Assembly: GCA_963277665.1 (NCBI GenBank) | Contig: OY728133.1 | Location: 393,031,962-393,095,961, forward strand | Origin: Viscum album | Taxonomy: Eukaryota > Streptophyta > Magnoliopsida > Santalales > Viscaceae | Direction of reading: 5' to 3' | DNA length: 64,000 bases | Shown here: piece by piece, positions 58,685 to 64,000 of the stretch | Position numbering within the stretch: the first letter of the stretch is position 1 | How the letters are laid out: the number at the start of each line of letters is the position of its first letter | Program-made: the position numbers and the translations under genes | Notes under the pieces: generated by a model | Databases searched by the model: none | What the model saw: the letters and a program-made list of their open reading frames with translations, nothing else | Told to the model about the DNA's origin: nothing

Positions 58685-59094
58685 TTGATTATGTCTGATA
58701 CAGGTAAGGGTCCATCTTTTGGGTGGGGTGGTTCAGGTTGTTAGCAGACTTCTTGGTGTGGCATTGTGGAGGTGGCTTGAGGGTGGTGTCCTCTCGCTAG
58801 GTGGTAGTTAGTTTTTGGTCACCCTAACTAGTGATATTTGTTTTTTAGGTATTTAGTTTACATATATAACTCACTTTCTAGTTTGGCTAAAAAAAATTTG
58901 TTACTTCAAATTTGGGTTTGGTTCATTTTTCTTTTTGTTTTATATTTATTTATTCGGGTAAATCATTCCCAAGTTTTATTTTTGATACCCGGGTACTTGT
59001 GTCAACCCATGGGGATCATGAATTCCCTTCAGGACTTGCTGTGAACGGGGTTAGCTGTCGGTAATATGGCGACCTGATTTGTTTCATCAAAAAA

Positions 59095-59106
59095 TAGTAT
59101 CAGAAC
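59095..59106 (+). other. Element F primer binding site (initiator-Met type)
   Basis: TAGTATCAGAAC matches TGGTATCAGAGC at ten of twelve positions and stands 8 bases after the LTR end. Confidence 0.85.
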
Positions 59107-59440
59107 TAGGTTTTTCTCTGTGGGTTATTTTATTTGGGATGAGTCTAGTTTTACAGGAGCTAGTACTATCGGGGCTTGGAGTTCTGGTTACGACAACACA
59201 CCTCATGAGAGACCTTGAGTCTCCATGGGGTATTGGGATTATTTTTTGACTTCTCCTCCAGGTGGGACGTGCAGGCTGTAGACTGTGCATGGACATCGGT
59301 TGGGGGAGAAGTGGTTTGGACATGATGTTTCTTCAGCAAGTTCGGTTTACTGATGATTATTGTCCTCTCTAAAATTTTATTATTCTTCAAACAAGATGTA
59401 TTAATGATATTATTTTTGTGATTTTTGCTTCTTGCAGCAT

Positions 59441-60560
59441 CATGCCTCCTCATAGAGTTCACACACACCCATAGGAGGAATCCAGAGAGATTTCTCCCAC
59501 ACCACTTGATCATAGGTTGGTGGAAGCTATAGTCCAAGATGTTCAAGCTCTAGGACCAGGAGACACTCCTATGCCTAACCCTACTCTTGTTATAGAAGAG
59601 GAATCTATTCCAAAAATGGAACAATCCTAGGAATTTCTCAGGAAAAAACCCCCCTTCATTCTGAGGTATCACAGAGCCTTAAGAAGTGAAAGAATAGCTT
59701 GAGATGGTAGAGCACATGTTTGAATTTTTGGACACTCTTGAAGAGGTTAGGGTGAAATGTGATTTGTTTCTGCTATACGATCTCAATCAAAAGTGGTGGG
59801 ACTCGGTGGTCCAAGCTGGGAAGAATGAGAAGATGGTATAGAAAGACTTCAAGGCGGCCTTCAATGACCAATAATTCCCTGAATTATGGGTGTATACTAG
59901 ATCTTGGGAGTTCATGGATCTTGCTCAGGGGGACCAGTCAGTGATGGAGTATTCCAACATCTTTGCTAAACCAGTCCGAAATTCACCTAAAATAGTCTCT
60001 AATGAACAAATAAAGGCTCAAAGTTTTGAAAAGGTTTTTCTACTAGAGATCTACTCTTATGTATTTCTGTTCAAGCTAAAGACTTATTCTAAGGTGGTTT
60101 CGAGAGCTTGTATGGTGGAGATTGACTGCAAGGGCATGTCTGATTCCTTTGGAGCTACGTCAGGGTTTGGTGGTTTCAATTCATCTGAGAAAAAGAGGAA
60201 GTGTGATGAGCAAGGAAAGAAGAGTGGTGGAATCTCAGGCTACCCTCCCAGGTAAACTTCATTTGGGGCTTCTGGTGCAGGGTCTATGGTGTGCCATCAG
60301 TGCAGGAAGGCATAACACATCCGGCCTACATGTCCCTCCCCTCCCAAGACTTGTTATCAATGGGGAGTTATAGGAAACATGAAATGATTTTGTATTGTGA
60401 TGATCCCTTACTAGAGCAGGACTGGATCTCTAGATTCCAGGGGAGTGTCAGTTCAGTATAAGCCAACTAGGATGACAGGATCTCGGTTTGGTGGTCATGG
60501 TGGAAGGACATGATCATCTTCTGATTAGAGCCATATCAGGGCAGAGCCACAGGCTAGCAG
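59441..60560 (+). pseudogene. Element F Gag, broken
   Basis: The likely start is ATGCCTCCTCAT at 59441, giving MPPHRVHTHP, soon followed by a stop. Later parts are open in different frames: 59759-59944 and 59890-60255 hold WEFMDLAQGDQSVMEYSNIFAKPVR, a typical Gag middle block. The zinc knuckle near 60290-60335 reads CHQCRKA-stop-HIRPTC, so CX2CX4HX4C is kept apart from the stop. A second knuckle near 60350 has lost its second Cys and its His. Confidence 0.85.
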
Positions 60561-60594
60561 TCTTTCTCAGGATGGGAGTAGGCATCTGCATGTT

Positions 60595-60960
60595 GTGGAT
60601 CAGGAACCAGTGGGATATTATGTAAGAACTTCGGCAGTTCTAGGTACCATTCTGGTTTCATCTTTTATAGATGGAGTTTTATTTGATATTGGTGCTTCAG
60701 TTTCTTTTATATCTTACCATATTGTGAATCTGCTGAACCTACCAACCGAACTGTTATCTTTTTCCATGGAGTTGGTTACACCATTGGGGAAAAAGAAGGA
60801 CAACGACCTTAGTTGTCCATCATCTGCGCTTTCTATGTTAGGAGTTGAGATGGAGTGGGATTTCTTGGTCCTAGATATGGACCTTTTTGAAGTGATCCTT
60901 GTAATGTAATGGTCGGTGCACTTCCAAGCGCATATTGATTTCTATCGATGACGAGTTAGT
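60595..60960 (+). pseudogene. Element F protease
   Basis: An open part of 104 codons (60595-60909). The active site reads VLFDIGASVSFIS where the family has DSGAS or DTGAS, so the residue after the Asp is Ile. The block WDFLVLDMDLFEVILVM near 60860-60905 matches the conserved second protease block, ending at a stop where GMDWL is expected. Confidence 0.87.
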
Positions 60961-60963
60961 TTT

Positions 60964-61800
60964 ATGGAACCTAATGGGAGTCCTCGTGTATTTATTAGGG
61001 AATGGGATCCTTGGTGGGGTCATGCGGGACCTCCCCTTCTTGAGTTGGTAAATCTTTCTTACCATTTCTCATCGCTCGTGCTAGAGAAAAATGGTGGAAA
61101 TTCTCAGGGTGGATTATCTCCTGTAGTGGATAAGTTTCCAGAGGTATTTTCGGATGATTTTTTAGGCTTACCCCTAGAGTGGGATGTGGAGTTATTGATT
61201 GAGTTGGCACCGATAACACATCATATATATCTTCCCTTATATCACATGGACCCCACCAAATTGAGGGAATTAAAGATATATCTCGACATTTTAGAATCCA
61301 AAGGGTTTATTCGCCCGAGCATCTTTCCTTGGACTACCCCAATTTTATTCGCAAAAAAGGCCGATGGATCTCTCTGGTTGTGTATTGACTACTAGAAGTT
61401 GAATATGGTAACAATGAAAAATAAATACCCTTTTCCCCAAAATGATGACTTGTTCAATCAGTTGACGGGGGAAAAGTGGTTCTCTAAAATAGACTTTTGT
61501 TCGGGTTACCACCAACTTAGGGTGAGAGCAGTAGATATTCTGAAGACGTATTTCCGAAGTAGTTATGGCCACTTTGAGTATCTGGTCCTTCCTTTAGGAT
61601 GGGAAAATGCTCTAGTGGTTTTTATGTAACTCATGAATATGGTGTTACACTAGTATCTCAACTCCTTTATTGTGGTATTTGTGGATAAGATCCTAGTTTA
61701 TTCTGGATCTAAGGAAGAGAAGGGGAATCATTTGAAGATTGTGTTAGGCACCCTGCTAGATCATCACCTTTATGCGAAGCCTTCCAAGTGAACTTTCTAG
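60964..61800 (+). pseudogene. Element F reverse transcriptase
   Basis: Open parts 60964-61395 and 61399-61629. Blocks: [83 protein letters not shown]. The catalytic block near 61675-61700 reads VVFVDKILVYS, so the second Asp of FVDD is Lys. Single stops lie at 61393-61398 and 61627-61629. Confidence 0.92.
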
Positions 61801-62470
61801 ATTAGATAGGTGATGTTTCTGGGCCACATCATCTCAGAACAAGGGGTTTCAGTGGATCCTAAGAAGATCAGTGCAGTTATGTCATGGGAACATCCAAGTA
61901 ATGTGTTTGAGATCAAGTTTTTTCTTGTCTTGGTATGTTATTACAAGCATTTTGTTAGGGACTTCTCGCAGCTTTCTTCCTCTATGACCGCAATCACCTA
62001 GAAAGGGGTTAATTTTGAGTGGATCCCAGAGTACCAGGAATCCTTTGAGGAGTTGAAAAGGCGAATAAATACTACAACTATATTGATATTTCCAAAGTCT
62101 GGGAAGGGCTATGTGGTTTATTGTGATGCCTTAGGTATGGGCCCTGGGTGTATACTCATGCAGGATGATCATGTGGTGGCTTATGGTTCATTACAACTCC
62201 GACCTCATGAGAAGAATTACTCGACTCACAACTTGGATTTGGTAGAGGTGATGCACACCCTGAAGACTTGGCTTCATTGCCTCTTTGGGGAGAAATTTTT
62301 TGTCTATTCTGACTATAAGATCTTATCCTACATATTCTCATAGAATGATCTTAATCAAAGGCAGCACTATTGGATAGATTATCTACAGGGGTTCGACTTT
62401 GATATTATATATACCCCAGGTAAGGGTAATGTGGTGGATGACGCCTTGAGTAGTAAGGTACCAGTGTAGG
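61800..62470 (+). pseudogene. Element F RNase H
   Basis: The tether (MFLGHIISEQGVSVDPKKI, SQLSSSMTAIT) is followed by RNase H in the open part 62053-62343: GYVVYCDALGMGPGCILMQDDHVVAYGS, HEKNYSTHNLDLVEV and FFVYSDYKIL. The last block GKGNVVDDALS lies near 62420-62450. Stops occur at 62000 and 62341. Confidence 0.9.
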
Positions 62471-62749
62471 CTTTGAGGAAGTTCATTGATGAGTAGACTT
62501 TGATGGGCCTCTTTTCCTAGATGCACCTGGATACCAAGGAGTATAGTAAAGGTGCATTCTTATCCAGTATCTAGTTTACTCCTACTCTTCTGGAATTGAT
62601 TCAGTGGGAGAAGCTCAGTTATGAGTTTTTTAGTGGTCTATGAAGTTTCTTAAAGGTGGGGAGACTTATCTTGAGTGGTATTTTTCTCCCGTGGGTATAT
62701 TTTGATTCAAGATCCACGCATTGGTTCTACTATCTCTTAGAAAGTTTGT

Positions 62750-63730
62750 GATGTAGGATAGCCACCAGTCTCAGTGGTTCGTCCATCCTGGGGCTACAAA
62801 AATGTATTGCGTTGTTTTTCGCCATTTATGGTGGCCATATATGAGATGATACATAGCTAACTTTGTGTCGATATGCTACACTTGTTATCAAGTGAAATCA
62901 GAGCATCAAATACCATCTGTTTTTCTTCATCCATTACCCATTCCTACCTATAAATGGGACGCGGTTTCCATGGATTTCATTATTGGATTACCTTGTACAC
63001 CTTGGAGAATGAATTACATTTGGGCAGTGATTGACCATTTGACCAAATCAACCCACTTTATTCCAATCATAGATACAGCTAAAGTGGATGAGCTGGGCCG
63101 GTTCTATATTCAGGAGGTGGTCAGACTTCGTGGTGTGCTGTTAGCAATTGTTTCAGACAGATATTTCCTCTTTACCTATCAGTTTTGGGAATTCCTTTAA
63201 AGGGTATTGGGATCACATATCAAAATGAGAACAATATACCATCCTCAAATGGATGGTTAGATAGAGTGGGAAAATTATATTCTGGTGTACATGCTCCATA
63301 CATGTGTCTTGGACTTCGTAGGTTCATGGGATAACCATTTGGTATTGGTTGAATTTTATTATAATAACAGTTACCAATCCTCTATTCGAAGGGAACCCTT
63401 CGAGGTGCTTTATGGCCGACCATGTCGGTCTCCTTTATGTTGGGCTGAGGTAGGTGAGACCTCACTCTTGGGATCGAGCATTGTTCAGGAGATGTCTAAG
63501 AAATTCAAGTTGATTAGGTAGTGGTTATTTATAGCTCAGAGTCACCACAATTCTTATACTAATCAGATGAAATGGGATCTTGATTTTTCATCAGGTGACA
63601 TGGTGTTCTTGAATGTGGCCCCTCGCTTGGGTCACCGTTGGTTGGGGAAGCAGGGAAATCTAACGTCACAGTATGTCGGACCATTTGAGATCACTGATTG
63701 GATTGTAAATGTGGCATAGAGGTTATCTTT
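62750..63730 (+). pseudogene. Element F integrase
   Basis: The zinc-binding end (CYTCYQVKSEH) begins the open part 62865-63200, followed by SMDFIIGLP (first Asp) and IVSDRYFLFTYQFW (second Asp). After a stop near 63198 come YHPQMDG and IEWENYI, which seems to hold the Glu, then the open part 63285-63521: EFYYNNSYQSSI and EVLYGRPCRSPLCW. The C-terminal domain includes GPFEITDWIVNVA near 63680. Confidence 0.9.
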
Positions 63731-64000
63731 TCCTTATCATTTTATGTCAATTCACGGCTTATTTCATGTCTCCCAATTGAAAAAGTATAATTTGGATATG
63801 TCACATGTGTTGAGTTAGGAAGAGTTGGACATAGATCCCGATTTATCAGTGTTTGAACGGTCAGTGCGGATAGTGGATTCCCAAGAGAATGTTCTTTGTG
63901 GGAAGTTCATTCCATTGGTCCGCATTCTTTGACAGCATGGGAATGATGAGAATGAGAAGTGGGAGTAGAAGTATTGGGTAGAGCAGTAGTACCCATTTTT
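63730..64000 (+). pseudogene. Element F integrase C-terminal end and chromodomain-like tail
   Basis: HGLFHVSQLKKYNLDMSHVL is followed by SVRIVDSQENVLCGKFIPLVRIL and NEKWE, the form of the C-terminal chromodomain in this family; the same text can be traced in element B at 20210-20440. The window ends within or just after this tail. Confidence 0.85.

Larger units (their letters stand above)
57280..59086 (+). repeat. Element F 5' LTR (1.8 kb)
   Basis: It starts TGTGACGATCTTTTCACACC and ends GTTTCA at 59086, 8 bases before the PBS. The start shares TTTTTAAGTATT-CTA with the B LTR. An alternative start at 57089 (TGTGACAACTCC) was rejected because that is the terminus of the E LTR. The open frame at 58838-59044 is LTR sequence. 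Confidence 0.78.
57280..64000 (+). mobile_element. Element F: Ty3/gypsy chromovirus, plus strand, cut by the window end
   Basis: 5' LTR (57280-59086), PBS, gag, protease, RT, RNase H, integrase and a chromodomain-like end that reaches the window edge; PPT and 3' LTR lie outside. It is of the same family as B by pol sequence and related to E by LTR sequence. The coding region is broken by many stops. Confidence 0.92.

Overview
This window is from a plant nuclear genome and is intergenic, AT-rich and made almost entirely of LTR retrotransposons. The plant origin is inferred from Ty3/gypsy chromoviruses with C-terminal chromodomains, an Athila-type Ty3/gypsy element with a tRNA-Asp-like primer site, and a Ty1/copia element with an initiator-Met primer site. 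I found no host gene, tRNA, rRNA or CRISPR array. I cannot name the species.

Layout from left to right. (A) 1-8437, minus strand: Ty3/gypsy chromovirus with a nearly whole gag-pol broken by about ten stops and two frameshifts; its 3' LTR runs off the left edge and its 5' LTR is about 3.4 kb. (D) 8438-18010, plus strand: decayed Ty1/copia element. A sits inside the 5' LTR of D. (B) 18011 to about 22372, plus strand: the 3' half of a second Ty3/gypsy chromovirus, cut inside its reverse transcriptase by D. (C) 23484-33027, minus strand: a complete but decayed chromovirus flanked by a 5-bp target-site duplication, AATGT. (H) 38709 to about 40550: an LTR related to those of A and C, carrying a 649-bp tandem duplication and cut at its right side by G. 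(G) about 40551-51682, plus strand: Athila-type element whose 3' LTR is cut at 51682/51683. (E) 54020-57279, minus strand: an LTR with a PPT on one side and a PBS on the other. (F) 57280-64000, plus strand: chromovirus related to B, inserted beside E and running off the right edge. Between these lie stretches (22373-23478, 33033-38708, 51683-54019) that I could not classify.

The elements are mostly nested, so a relative order can be read: B before D before A on the left; H before G before the 51683 insertion on the right, with F later than E. All coding regions are broken and several catalytic residues are lost (copia RT YVDD to YVYE, F RT FVDD to FVDK, Athila RT second Asp to Tyr, C integrase second Asp to Asn). 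A and B keep an RT Asp pair. These copies are unlikely to be autonomous.

I looked for an undescribed system and did not find one. The points most worth a second look are structural: the LTR with both PBS and PPT (E), a hairpin conserved at the same place in the E and F LTRs, the lost 3' part of C's 5' LTR, the 649-bp duplication, and LTR-internal minisatellites.
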